Positions 42,436 to 53,595 are shown, counted from the first letter of the stretch. The stretch is 64,000 nt of DNA from Schizophyllum amplum (GCA_007026445.1 VDMD01000003.1:124001-188000), one strand, 5' to 3'. A program made the numbers and translations. The notes: generated from the letters alone by a model not told the origin.

Positions 42436-45306
42436 ATGGTCTCCGTTCGCCTGTTGAGTCAGGCGTCGCGTCTTGTGGCGCCAGCTGCGCGAAGATGGCC
42501 GCTTATGTGTGCCCGCAGCGCCTCGACAGCTGCAGCGGAAGATGCGGCGGCGCCCGAGTACCCGCCACCGCCCGTGTACGAGCTCACGGACGCCGACAAG
42601 CAGCGCCTGACGTTCCAGAGGAATATTGGGGTCTCTGCGCACATTGACTCGGGCAAGACCACCCTGACCGAGCGCATCCTCTTCTACACGGGCCGAATCA
42701 AAGACATCCATGAAGTCCGCGGTCGTGACAATGTCGGTGCGAAGATGGACCACATGGACCTCGAGCGCGAGAAGGGCATCACTATCCAGTCTGCCGCGAC
42801 GTTCTGCGACTGGGAGACGAAGGACCCGCTCTCCGGCAAGGAGACGAAGTACGCGGTCAACATCATCGACACGCCCGGACACGTCGACTTTACGATCGAG
42901 GTCGAGCGCGCCCTGCGTGTGCTGGACGGTGCTATACTCGTTCTCTGTGCGGTCTCTGGTGTGCAGAGCCAGACGACGACGGTCGACAGGCAAATGCGCA
43001 GGTGCGTGCAGCGGCAACCCTTGCGTACGCCTACTTACACTCGCTCAGGTACAAGGTTCCCCGGATCAGCTTCGTGAACAAGATGGACCGCCCGGGTGCG
43101 AACCCATGGCGTATCGTCGACCAGATCAAGAACAAGCTCAAGATCACGGCAGCGGCGGTTCAGGTTCGTGCGCCGTGAACGCCGTAACCCGCAAATGTTC
43201 ATGTCAGCGTGCAGGTTCCCATAGGCGCGGAGGATGACTTCCGAGGCGTTGTTGACCTCGTTCACTGGCGCGCAATTTACAACGGCGGATACAAGGTGCG
43301 TGAACTGCAATTTGTCGTGGACCTCGTCGCTCACGCCCTGGCGTAGGGCATCGACGTGACTATGGCACCCCTCCCAGAGTCACCCTCTGGTGAAAAGTAC
43401 ACCGGCGACATGGTCTCTCTCCCCAGCTCGGCTGTCCCTGGCGAACGTCAGCATGTCCCCTCCCCTTATTTTTTACCCGCTGACGCCTCTTGCAGCCGTC
43501 CCTGAACTTCCCTCCGGCATCCTTGAGCTCGCGCGCACGAAGCGCCAAGAACTCGTCGAGGCGCTCGCGGATGTCGACGAGGAGATCGGCGACCTTGTGC
43601 TGGCGGACGAGCTCCCCACGAACGCGCAGCTCGCAGCGGCCATCCGACGCGCGACCATCGGGCTCAAGTTCAGTCCCGTCTTCATGGGCTCGGCGGTGAA
43701 GAACACGGCGGTGCAGCCGCTGCTAGACGGCGTTGCGGACTATCTGCCCGGTCCCGCGGAGGTGAAGAACGTCGCACACAACACGGAATGGCCGGCCAGT
43801 GCGCCTGTGATCCCCCTTTCCCCTGCTTCCAAGGCGCCGCTGCTCGGGTTGGCGTTCAAGCTCGAGGAGGGCCGCTTCGGCCAATTGACGTACATGCGTG
43901 TGTACCAGGTACGTGTGGTTGACTGGGCGTGTATATCCCACTCACGGAGTTGTCCAGGGTACCCTGAAGCGCGCCGCGATCATCTACAACGCGCGCACCG
44001 GCAAGAAGGTCAAGGTCCCCCGGCTCGTGCGTATGCACTCCGAGGAGATGGAGGACGTCGACTCTATCGGCCCCGGCGAGATCTGCGCGATGTTTGGCGT
44101 GGAGTGCGCGTCCGGCGACACGTTCACGGACGGCAGTACGAAGCTCAGCATGACGAGCATGTTCGTGCCGGAGCCCGTCATCAGCCTGGCGATCAAGATG
44201 AACGGCGCGGAGACGCCCAACTTCTCGCGCGCGTTGAACCGGTTCCAGAAGGAGGACCCGACGTTCAGAGTTCACATCGACCAGGACAGCAAGGAGGTGC
44301 GTGGTCGGTGCTAATTGTGCAGGGTCGGCGGCTGACAAACGACTCGAAGACGATTATATCCGGTATGGGCGAGCTACACCTGGAAATCTACGTCGAGCGT
44401 ATGCGCCGAGAGTACAACATTGACTGCACGACGGGCAAGCCGCGCGTGGCGTTCCGCGAGACCGTCACTCAGGTATGCTGCCACGCTCATGGTTGGGCGT
44501 TAACTGACTGTGCTTCACATAGCCGGCGAATTTCGTCTACACGCACAAGAAGCAGACCGGTGGTCAGGGCCAGTACGCGAAGATTGAGGGCCGCATCGAG
44601 CCGTGCGAGTATGACCAGGAAACGGGCACGGATGTCGAGTTCGAGAGTCAGATAATGGGTGGAGCGATCCCCAGCAACTACATTCCGGCGATCGAGAAGG
44701 TGTGTGGTCGTAGTCGCCGGCTCGTTGCGGTGCTTGTTTTCCTCGAGACACCTGCTCACGCCCTTGTCAATATTCAGGGCTTCCGCGAGGCGCTCGAGAA
44801 GGGCAGTCTGACAGGCAACCAGGTCGGCGGCGTGCGCATGGTCGTGACGGATGGCGCCTTCCACATGGTCGATTCCAGCGAGTTGGCTTTCAAGATCTGT
44901 ACTATCAACGCCTTCAGGTCAGTCCTACTCACCTTCAAATCCCACTCATTTACTCAATGCTAAACGTCTTCACAGGGAAGCGTTCGCGAACACACGCCCA
45001 GTCGTGCTTGAACCGATCATGACCGTCGAGGTCACCGCGCCGACGGAGTTCCAGAGCGCCGTCATTGGTGGTCTGAACACGCGCCGGGGCACGATCGTCG
45101 ACAGCGAGGTCCGGGACGACGAGTTTGTGTGCACGGCGGAGGTCGCGCTGAACGACATGTTCGGGTACTCCAGCCAGCTCCGCGGCGCGACGCAGGGCAA
45201 GGGCGAGTTCAGTATGGAATACAAGAACCACCAGCCGACGTTGCCAACGCTGCAAAAGGAGCTCGAAGAGGCTTACCGTAAGAGCAGGCCGCAGGCGAAG
45301 AAGTAG
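42436..45306 (+). CDS. MEF1: Mitochondrial elongation factor G1
   Basis: The start [14 protein letters not shown] gives an arginine-rich mitochondrial presequence. Translational GTPase motifs follow: A-H-I-D-S-G-K-T (G1), D-T-P-G-H (G3), N-K-M-D (G4). Downstream domains are recognised by [27 protein letters not shown] and the C-terminal E-P-I-M-T-V-E-V. About eleven exons can be joined, among them 42436-43001, 43049-43163, 43214-43295, 43958-44296, 44350-44472, 44523-44699, 44778-44917 and 44976-45306. The splice around 43370-43496 is not resolved. The protein translocates tRNA and mRNA on mitochondrial ribosomes. Confidence 0.93.
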
Positions 45307-45894
45307 GCGGGTGGTGGATAACTATCGGGAGGCGCGCAAATGCCAATATGGCATGTCTGCACGTCGGGGGCGTCTGCATAGAGGGAGTTTTACGCACAGG
45401 CTCCAGACGCCCTCGACCGTTCGCCAAAAGTACACATGTAACTTACACGGATGTCTACTTACTTTACTTACGGGACCGGCTGCTAGCGCGGCCAGCTAAT
45501 GAGACACCACCGCTCTTTAGAGATATTCGAGCGTCCTTTAAGCTTCAGAGGCCATAGTACGACACTGACGAGGCTCGAGATCGCATACAACTGAAAATAT
45601 AGATGCACTGAACCGGCGTGCGTCTTCATTAACATTGCTTTCTTGCCACCATGCCGTGTCATCTCGCCACTGCAACCTTGTCGCTTCCTTGCAGATCTTC
45701 CCAACAATACAGGTGGGTAAACAGATTGATCTCACATGCTTACATTGACAGCCACCGCATTTCCGACTTCTTTGCCAGACGAACGAGGGCGATATGCCAG
45801 TATACGGTGTCACATTATATCGAAAGTGAGGGAGAATGAGGAACCCGCACGGGTTCTGAACGACTGTGTCAGAATCACCTACGATAGTACTTGC
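45307..45894. other. Convergent intergenic stretch
   Basis: It lies between the ends of MEF1 and the MYND gene. No gene is recognised. Confidence 0.3.
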
Positions 45895-47222
45895 TTAGTA
45901 TGTGTATGGAATGATGCTGATTTCCCCGCTCGCCAGCGCAGCCGTCAGGTCGAATTGCCCTATGGATATCGTCCTTCGTCCTTCTCCCCCCTCGGGCAAG
46001 CTCGCCCAGACGATGCCGCGCGGTGGGCTCATAGCCGCTGCCTGCATGCATTCTGCGCTCGAGTTTGCCGTCACAGAGACATCCGGTATATCCGGGCCCG
46101 GGCCCTGGAATGCTCCGGGCCTGCTTCTCGCAGCGAAGTCGACGCAGACAAGGATGCCGCTAGTGGGACCCATTTGGTTGTTCATATGCAAGATGTTATC
46201 AACAATATGATGCGAGGCAGCCTGGACCGCTAAGCTGGCGAAGTAGTGAATGTAGACGCGGTCGTGGAGTGAGTCGACGTTGCCCGCTTGATAAATCGGC
46301 GAGCTTTAGCTGTTAACCCTCATCGCGCTGGGATACCTGACTTACCATAGATAGGACATATTCGTTGGTGACCTGCTGCCCAGTCACATTCCTGACACTC
46401 GGGTGAGCAGTAATATCGCGTCCAACAGCCCGCGCATTTCTTGAGAACGTGCTGGGATGCGGTATGCAGACACTATAGTATCATTCATCGCGTTATGCTC
46501 GACATCCCGAACAATATGCTTGCTCACCGTAGCGTTCCAGCACTTCACCTCCGCAGTGCACACCGCAACATAATCCAGACCGGCTAAGTGCGCGCGGTAG
46601 TCTCGAATGAACTCCGTGACCTGGACGGGATCCCCTGCGCGGGGCCGTATATCCTGGTCACTATATCGACGAAGGACACGGACGAAGTGGCGGGATATCA
46701 TCAGCACTCGTATGTAATGAATCAGAATTGCAAAGCCATGGAATACGTCCTGCTCTACCTCCGCTCGTACGAAGTGCAGCAGCAAGGGGATGAGACCGTC
46801 GCGCACAGCCCAAGTCAAGTACTTTGATTCGGTGGAGCGCTCGTGCGATAGGAGAACGAGTGCAGCACAGGCGCGAACGGTCTTTTCGCTGCGTGTCCTC
46901 GCCTCGTCCACTGTGGTCTTCCAGAGCCCGATGACTGTGCGCATGACGTCTCGAGGGCACTGGGCTCCGAGGTAGTCGCGCAGATGCATCAGAATATCGA
47001 TACAACATACGAGCGTCGAATCGACCTCCGAGTTGCTCAGAGGTGACGAAGCAAGTGACCTGCCCACAACATTTGTCGCGATTTTGCGGTAGAGGTGGCG
47101 ACGCCGGCCGTCGCTCAAGGCGAGAAGCTCGTCGAGGACACGGCTCATGCGCTCCATATTTGGAGGATTCGGGGGAGGTGTGTCGCGTATGAGCTCCTGC
47201 AGGGCGTCCGAGAGACCCTTAT

Positions 47223-47511
47223 TGAGGCGAGTACGGGATCGCGGCGAGGCGGACCGGGCTCGGCTCAACGAGATGGAAAGAAGGTTCACACGAGGGTCTC
47301 AGTAACGATGTCTCGATACGAACACTTGGTCCTCGCCTACTGCGAGGACCCTCTTTATATACAGGAGGACTCTCGAGGTAGGTAGTCAATACGCGTCCGA
47401 GAGAGTCACTGTCAGTCACTGCAAGTCAAGTAAAGTCAAGTCTTTTGTAAATAAGGGAGGGGATCGTGTGGGTCCATAGCACGTGACAGAGGCGTCGGCC
47501 GAACCGTCACA
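47223..47511 (-). repeat. 3' LTR
   Basis: 289 bp, TGTGACGG...GCCTCA in element orientation. It contains a TATATAA (near 47352-47361) and directly after it a 9-bp-stem hairpin (GGTCCTCGC/GCGAGGACC) at 47328-47350. Confidence 0.92.
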
Positions 47512-47641
47512 TACCCCCCTCCAGCGCCTTTCGAGGCGCTCTCGAAGTAAATAAAGTAGCCTGGTAGAAGTAAGATGTTCTTGGTTGTGTAGTAATATTT
47601 CTCTTTTCAGAACGAACACTATAAGTAACACGGTTCACGAA

Positions 47642-50600
47642 TCACTGATGTCCATTGTTCTTCTTTCCTTTTCCGGTTTTGCGCAGGCCAGCGACCTGCG
47701 TCGCGCTCGCAAGGCGCGCGTTCGCAAGGCGACCCTGAAGCGCTTGTATCCCTTCGATCTCGCGCAGCAGGTACTTGCCAGCGGTGAGCTCGCACTGTTT
47801 CCCCTCCAATTCGTCCATGATCTCTTGCGCGGCTGACTCCGAATAGGTGTCCATCAGCTGGCGTACCCAGATGATGTGCTCGTCAATGCGCTGCGCCAAG
47901 GGTACACGGCCCATCCTTTCCGACTCGGGTTCGAGCAACACCAGAGTTTTCCCATTGTTCTCGCGGCGATGCGGCAGAATGCGATGCGAGCCGCTCTCAG
48001 CGGTGGAACCGATGTTGCCGGTGCTCGGGTGAGTGATGCTGAGCGGGAAGGGATCGTTGGCGGCAGAATGGATGTTGGACTTCGTCATGGCGATGGTTGC
48101 TTTGTTTGTGGAGGCTCTTTGGGTGGCGGCTGACGCGACTGACCGAGGCGCTGGTAGGGCGGCCTGACTCTTCGACGCGCCACGGTCGGTGATGGTGATG
48201 TTCTGCGTCTGCGATGTGACGGTGGCGTTGTCGGGTGATGTGATGAGTGCGGAGGTAGCGTTCAACGCTCCATTGATTGTCGGCGAGGGAGGACGGCGAG
48301 GGAAGCCGTCGTCTGATTTGTAGGGGAGCATAGAGAACAGGAGCCTACGAAACGGGTGGCATACTGACTGCTCGGACCTACTGAAGGTTTCGCAGCTTAG
48401 CCCATGACTGGCGTGATCGGAAGCAAAGTCGGCTTGTCCCCGCGTCACATCTCCCACGCCACCGTCGCTGGTGACTGCAATTGAATCTGACGTTCCCGGC
48501 GGTCCCTGAGTGCCGGTACCCCCCTCCAGGCGCGAGTTGTGCCCTTCAGGTACGTTTACGCCAGCAGATTCGGTCGTTTTATTGACAACCAGGCGCACAG
48601 CACCTTTCCCGAGGTCGCGCGCTTGTCCATTCAAACCCTGCCTGGACCTTCTCGGACCTCCGCGACGCGGGTGTACAGAGCCTGTCGCCTCTCGCCATAC
48701 GGCGAGCGCGTCAAACTCAGTGACGAGCGGGCGCTCTACGCCCACTGTTGAGTCGTGGTACAGTGAGCCGACCTCGTCGAGAAACGTGTACACAGACGAT
48801 GCGCGCACGGCTCCAGGTACGCCATCCTCGTAAATACGGGACGGGACTTCAGCTGACACGGTATCTACCCCAGGCAAATACATGATCTTGAAGTCAAACT
48901 CGGCGACTTCATCGCGCCAGCGTGCCTGCGGACCCGAAAGGTTCGGTTGTTCGAGCAAGTTCACGAGGCCCCGATGACCTGTTACCCACGTAAAGTGGGT
49001 GCCCTGCAGTAAGTCGCGATGCCGCAGCATGGTCTGAATGCCAGCTAACATCTCGACCTTGTGTACAGGAAAATTCTGCTGTGCCGTACTCAACTTTGCA
49101 GAGAACGAAGCAATGATGTCGCCGGTGCGCCACTCATCGCCTACTATGACCATACCGGCCATTGCTGACCTCCAGTTGTCAGTCATCAGCCACACACACG
49201 AGGCGGCCTTGCCGTCGGCCCCGAGTGTGATGCCACGGCGCGCGACGCGCTGGCTCGCGCCCACAAGACGCCTGCAACGCTCGAATGCGCGCTGCTGCGG
49301 ATCTCCCCACTCCCAACAGTGGGTCTCTCTGCATAGCTCGTGCAGGACTCTGAGCGGCGCCGCGATCTCGGCGACGTAGTCTGCGAGCCATCCGACCGCG
49401 CCACAAAACGCGCGAACTGAACGTTTGTTCATAGGCACTGGCCACTTCGCAATCTCGTCAACGCGCGCGGGGTCTAAGCGGACGCCGCGATCGTCGACAA
49501 TATTACCTAGTACGTGCATCTCCGATTTGGGAAAATGCAACTTATCTACGTCCAAGTAGATTCTCTCGCGTGCGAGAATGTCCAGAGAGACTGGCCTAGG
49601 CGCACGAGGCGCTTCGGCTACGAGACTCTCCATCCAGGACCATGCCTCCTCGAGGCCTCCAGTGTCGATGACATCTGGAGCGGGTTCGCGGAACCAGCGG
49701 ACGGGGAACGCACCGTGGCGATCCGACCAGAAGTCGAACCGATCACGTGCGTTCACGTGTGTCGGCGGTTTGAACCACCGCGCTGGGTATTTACGCGGGA
49801 TCGCCGTCAGGTAAGTCCCAGTCGCGAGTGCTCGTGCACGCTGATACTTATACCAGTTCCACAGGTTCATACCACGGTCCACATCGGACACGCGGAGGTA
49901 CCAGTGCTTGCCCAGAAGTGTGTCTCCGACCACGAGAGTCTTGACAATGCCGATAGGTCGGAAAACGACGAATCGGGTGCAGGATCCACCCGGGCGCCGC
50001 TCGTCGGGGGAGTGCTCGAGCGCCCAGTGAAGGGCATACGCAACGCTCTCGGCGAGCAAGTCGCCGAGCACGATGTTCGACTGGTATGCCGGCATGACGC
50101 ATGCGGTCTGCATACGGTTCAGGCCGAAGCCCGTGCAGAACAAGCGCGCCACATAGTCTTCCATGGCGAAGTTCTCGCGTAGGAAGTACGTGTTCGGGAT
50201 TCGCAGGGGGCAGGACGCCGAATCGCGCCCCGCTTCGTTGCCCACGGTCTCGAAGAGCTCAACACAGGCGTCCTTGCCTTCCGCCGGTACGAAGCGTAGC
50301 GGGGCTCCGTCAGCGAGACAGGTGAGTGGCGCATCAGCGTGGTACTGAGCCTCGAACAGCTCGGCGCCGTCGCCGGGCCATGTGCGCGCTCTGTTCAGCG
50401 CGAACGCGCCACGAACACGCCACTGACCCATGTCGCCAGGGTACACGGGATCACACTGCGACCCAACGTGGTCTGCAACCAGCGGATCGTCTAGGAGTCC
50501 ATGTAGGCTCGAGCCTGTGCACAAGGCTGGCGGTTCGACGCCGTTCTCACGCGCGAGGCGCGTATGCTGGTCAAGAAGCGGCTGCAGAAGCTGAGACGAC

Positions 50601-51709
50601 TCTTCTAGAGCGTTACCCGCTGCATCTGAGCAGCTGGAGCGGTAGTGAGGCGCGCAAGGCGACCTACACGCACCGCATAGCATTTTCGCGAAGGTAGCGC
50701 GAGGTGAGTGGTCCTCGTATTCGAGGCCTACCATATTGACTGACAAGTCGAGTACAGTATGAGCGCTCGCGCTGGCGCGCTTCTCGTCCAGAGAACGTGC
50801 CATCTCGATTGCGACGGTGTTAATCTCGAGGCCAGATGGTCCGGAGGACGTCGAATGTACATGATCGTCCTCGGGACAATCCCTGCTAATGTGACTTTTA
50901 GATTCACATCGGAAACAGCGTCCCTCGTCCCGGAGTTGCTTCAAGAGCTCCGGCGACTTCTTAGGCATGCGCTCGCGCGGCGACCGAGCGCCGGCGCCGC
51001 TGTTATACGACGCAAAGGTGTGTGCTTGTTCATCGCGCTGATCGCTGAACTTACTACCTGCCATTCTAGAACGGTTGCCAATAGCGCGGGCAGCATAGCT
51101 GGCCTGCCAGAGCTCAAGCGCGCGGCGATAAGTAGGCTCGAGGGAGTCGACTTCCTTGTTGAAGCCGTCCTCCATCAGCCTTTTAACCAGCCACGCGTCA
51201 AGCCCGTCCCAAAAGCGAAGGACGCGCAGAGCGTCGGTCTCCTCAGTAAGCACCACCCAGAAGCGTTCTAGATCGTGCATGTAGTCCCGAAGGTCTCGTC
51301 CGTCCTGAATACAGGACTTATACTTAATTCTACAGTTGTCCTTGTAGTTTAGACTAAAACAATGATCAAAGAGATCCCTGAAGAAGTCATCGAGCTTAGA
51401 GCTCCTAGCAGCACTGAGCATGTAGTTCTGCTTGTAAAAGCGTCGCGCTTTTCCAGTAAGCCAACGCGACACGACGTCGGCCTGACGCGCTGCCGCCACC
51501 TGTCCATCAGTCACGTACTGCAGCGCGTCGATCACGAAAGTCCAGAAGGACTCGTCATCTTCGCGGCCATCGTAGACTTCCGGGGGTTGAGGCTTGAGCT
51601 TGCTGGCTCTCGCCCTCTTGACGGCGGGATCGTCGTCATCAGACTCCGAGTCGTCGTTGGACTTCGGCAGTCCTACTACTGTAGCGTTTCGACCATAGGT
51701 TCGCGTCAC
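47642..51709 (-). CDS. LTR element ORF: gag C-part, zinc knuckle, RT-thumb/RNase H remnant
   Basis: 1355 residues without a stop. The first 12 residues come from a MITE. Then gag helices (E-S-F-W-T-F-V-I-D-A-L, W-L-T-G-K-A-R-R-F-Y) and a zinc knuckle C-F-R-C-x4-H-x4-C near residue 262. Residues about 360-700 match no pol region; no aspartic protease and no RT palm are recognised. From about 700: L-G-N-I-V-D-D-R-G, R-A-F-C-G-A-V-G-W-L, then an RNase H-like stretch with S-F-S-A-K-L-S-T-A-Q-Q-N-F and T-G-H-R-G-L where intact elements have T-D-H-R-A-L. No integrase follows. The C-terminal 350 residues are low-complexity with a final coiled coil. It needs enzymes in trans. Confidence 0.75.
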   Translation of the reverse strand: MTRTYGRNATVVGLPKSNDDSESDDDDPAVKRARASKLKPQPPEVYDGREDDESFWTFVIDALQYVTDGQVAAARQADVVSRWLTGKARRFYKQNYMLSAARSSKLDDFFRDLFDHCFSLNYKDNCRIKYKSCIQDGRDLRDYMHDLERFWVVLTEETDALRVLRFWDGLDAWLVKRLMEDGFNKEVDSLEPTYRRALELWQASYAARAIGNRSRMAGSKFSDQRDEQAHTFASYNSGAGARSPRERMPKKSPELLKQLRDEGRCFRCESKSHISRDCPEDDHVHSTSSGPSGLEINTVAIEMARSLDEKRASASAHTVLDLSVNMVGLEYEDHSPRATFAKMLCGACRSPCAPHYRSSCSDAAGNALEESSQLLQPLLDQHTRLARENGVEPPALCTGSSLHGLLDDPLVADHVGSQCDPVYPGDMGQWRVRGAFALNRARTWPGDGAELFEAQYHADAPLTCLADGAPLRFVPAEGKDACVELFETVGNEAGRDSASCPLRIPNTYFLRENFAMEDYVARLFCTGFGLNRMQTACVMPAYQSNIVLGDLLAESVAYALHWALEHSPDERRPGGSCTRFVVFRPIGIVKTLVVGDTLLGKHWYLRVSDVDRGMNLWNWYKYQRARALATGTYLTAIPRKYPARWFKPPTHVNARDRFDFWSDRHGAFPVRWFREPAPDVIDTGGLEEAWSWMESLVAEAPRAPRPVSLDILARERIYLDVDKLHFPKSEMHVLGNIVDDRGVRLDPARVDEIAKWPVPMNKRSVRAFCGAVGWLADYVAEIAAPLRVLHELCRETHCWEWGDPQQRAFERCRRLVGASQRVARRGITLGADGKAASCVWLMTDNWRSAMAGMVIVGDEWRTGDIIASFSAKLSTAQQNFPVHKVEMLAGIQTMLRHRDLLQGTHFTWVTGHRGLVNLLEQPNLSGPQARWRDEVAEFDFKIMYLPGVDTVSAEVPSRIYEDGVPGAVRASSVYTFLDEVGSLYHDSTVGVERPLVTEFDALAVWREATGSVHPRRGGPRRSRQGLNGQARDLGKGAVRLVVNKTTESAGVNVPEGHNSRLEGGTGTQGPPGTSDSIAVTSDGGVGDVTRGQADFASDHASHGLSCETFSRSEQSVCHPFRRLLFSMLPYKSDDGFPRRPPSPTINGALNATSALITSPDNATVTSQTQNITITDRGASKSQAALPAPRSVASAATQRASTNKATIAMTKSNIHSAANDPFPLSITHPSTGNIGSTAESGSHRILPHRRENNGKTLVLLEPESERMGRVPLAQRIDEHIIWVRQLMDTYSESAAQEIMDELEGKQCELTAGKYLLREIEGIQALQGRLANARLASATQVAGLRKTGKGKKNNGHQ

Positions 51710-52015
51710 GCATCACAGAGGCCTTCGAACCGAACTAAACGGGCAACCATCACGCATCACGACTGGCCGTGAACTCGGAAAAATATTCGAATTTCGATCT
51801 TCTTTTCTCCAAATTTTTTTCTGACCCCCAAAATGTGTGCATATGGCTATTAAGTAGCCATTTTGCTATTTAAAAAGTCCCAAAAATGGGTTTCAAGGCC
51901 TAAAATGCATATTTACTGAGTCCGTCACACCCGGGCCGGGCCCGTGAACTGGAAAATGGGGAAGTTCATACCATCACACGTCACACCCGGCGAACCTATG
52001 GTCGAAACGCTACAG
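51679..52015. mobile_element. TA-flanked MITE inside the LTR element
   Basis: A 337-bp element has perfect 26-bp terminal inverted repeats (CTGTAGCGTTTCGACCATAG at the left, its complement at the right). It is flanked by TA at 51677-51678 and 52016-52017. AT-richer interior, non-coding. Its ends supply the stop codon of the gag ORF and the first ATG of the following ORF. Confidence 0.88.
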
Positions 52016-53113
52016 TACACGGCTTCTTATCATAGCCATGTACTTATCCCAGTAGGACTCGCCACTTCCCTGATAGCTAGGGCGTAGCTTATCCTTTGGA
52101 CTGGACGATTTCGCCGCCCTTTGGTAGGGAGTTACGCGCGGAACCGTAGCTTCCACGGACTCCCGTTTGACAGAGGTTGTGTCACGTGCCGGTTCAACTT
52201 CTTTCGGCACGGCCCGAGTCACGCTCGGTGCACGCGAACGTCCGGTAACGGACCCGTTCGTTATGAGTTCGAGCAATTGCTCGTACTGATCGTGAAGCTG
52301 GCTAACTTGACGAGCCAACTTGGCATTGAGGGCGGTGTACTCCGCGTTCTCAATCGTCTTACGATGAATTTCGTCGCGAAGTTCCTCGATCTCCGCGGCC
52401 TCACGCGTCCCACGCGGTGGCAAGTAGTCCATGAAGGACGTGTAACCTGTCGCGCCCCTGGCGCGGCGGTTGTTCGCGGCTGCAAGAAGCTCGCGCTGAA
52501 TATCGGGGTCTTGCTCGACTTCGTCGAAGTCAAGCTCCTTGTCACGGTGACTAAAGCCGTCGGCATCTGACCCGTGGTCGAGAGCCCGAGGCATATTTAC
52601 ATTATCAATTCCTATCTTAGGATTATATACAACAGTGTTGTACTTTGTACCTTGAGCCCGTGGCTCGTCAGAGTGACTCTGCTCGGCGTCCTCCTCACGC
52701 GGCACGACCCCGTCATCGGGTCGAAGACCCGACGCGGACTGCGCGTGATTCGGAGACCGGGTGGCGGCACCAGCCGTCACCTCACTCTCATCGGACGCTG
52801 CTCCGTCGAGAGCAGACGATCCGCGAGCACCAGCCGCTGCAGCGGTGGGCTCGTGTGACGAAGCGGCGTCATGCGGCTCCATCACAAGCAACGAAGCGGC
52901 GTCTTGCTGCTTCGCTACTAGCTCCGTGACCAGGTCACCGGAGACGGAGGGCTGCGCATCTCGAGCGCGAGCCCCCACTGGCATGTCAGACCCGGGGTCT
53001 GACAATGCACTGAGGAAAGAGCCCTCGGCACCATGCCGAGGCTCAGAACCAAGCGAGGCCGAGCGCTGTCGGAAGCGACCGCCCGGACCACGAGGAACGT
53101 TCTTTTTGGCCAT
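52010..53113 (-). CDS. LTR element gag N-terminal part
   Basis: 367 residues from the ATG at 53113. The N-terminus is basic (M-A-K-K-N-V-P-R-G-P-G-G-R-F-R), followed by a long disordered Ala/Ser/Asp/Glu-rich part and a coiled coil near residues 235-290 (E-I-E-E-L-R-D-E-I-H-R-K-T, Q-L-H-D-Q-Y-E-Q-L-L). It ends S-R-V-L with a stop supplied by the inserted MITE. Removing the MITE and one TA joins its frame to the ORF at 51676 downward, so both were originally one gag-pol frame. Confidence 0.78.
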   Translation of the reverse strand: MAKKNVPRGPGGRFRQRSASLGSEPRHGAEGSFLSALSDPGSDMPVGARARDAQPSVSGDLVTELVAKQQDAASLLVMEPHDAASSHEPTAAAAGARGSSALDGAASDESEVTAGAATRSPNHAQSASGLRPDDGVVPREEDAEQSHSDEPRAQGTKYNTVVYNPKIGIDNVNMPRALDHGSDADGFSHRDKELDFDEVEQDPDIQRELLAAANNRRARGATGYTSFMDYLPPRGTREAAEIEELRDEIHRKTIENAEYTALNAKLARQVSQLHDQYEQLLELITNGSVTGRSRAPSVTRAVPKEVEPARDTTSVKRESVEATVPRVTPYQRAAKSSSPKDKLRPSYQGSGESYWDKYMAMIRSRVL

Positions 53114-53209
53114 GGTATTGTCGACAGGAAAGGAAGGTGATTAGATAAGAGATGCCGCCGAGGTCGCCGGGTTGATCAAGTCCGTTGCCTGGGCGGGGTA
53201 GTCGGTATT

Positions 53210-53290
53210 CGGGGTAAGTCGGTAGTCGGTAGTCGATTGTCGATGTCGATGTCGAAGGCGATGTCGGGAGTCGATATCGAAGACGTCGAG
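53210..53290. repeat. Degenerate GTCGAT/GTCG microsatellite
   Basis: Repeated TAGTCG, TCGATGTCG and similar units in the leader between 5' LTR and gag. Confidence 0.6.
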
Positions 53291-53306
53291 CGAGTGAGAA
53301 AAAATA

Positions 53307-53595
53307 TGAGGCGAGTACGGGATCGCGGCGAGGCGGACCGGGCTCGGCTCAACGAGATGGAAAGAAGGTTCACACGAGGGTCTCAGTAACGATGTCTCGA
53401 TACGAACACTTGGTCCTCGCCTACTGCGAGGACCCTCTTTATATACAGGAGGACTCTCGAGGTAGGTAGTCAATACGCGTCCGAGAGAGTCACTGTCAGT
53501 CACTGCAAGTCAAGTAAAGTCAAGTCTTTTGTAAATAAGGGAGGGGATCGTGTGGGTCCATAGCACGTGACAGAGGCGTCGGCCGAACCGTCACA
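53307..53595 (-). repeat. 5' LTR
   Basis: Same length as the other LTR, with no difference seen by eye, including TATA and hairpin (53412-53434). Just inside the element lies TATTTTTTCTCACTC, where a primer-binding site is expected; no tRNA match was made. Confidence 0.92.

Larger units (their letters stand above)
47223..53595 (-). mobile_element. 6.37-kb LTR retrotransposon, non-autonomous, recent
   Basis: LTRs of 289 bp at 47223-47511 and 53307-53595 appear identical by eye, both TG...CA. The host flanks show a 5-bp duplication CTTAT (47218-47222 and 53596-53600). It reads on the minus strand: 5' LTR at the right, gag, pol remnant, a polypurine tract (GGAGGGGGGT, just inside the 3' LTR) and the 3' LTR at the left. 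Thumb/RNase H sequence has a Ty3-like look, but the catalytic palm with Y-x-D-D and any integrase are missing. Confidence 0.93.

Noticed and set aside
47219..47419. Short ORF starting M-T-D-S-D-S-L-G, repeated at 53503
   Set aside because: It is LTR sequence; the repeat at both ends is explained by the LTR pair, not by a gene family.
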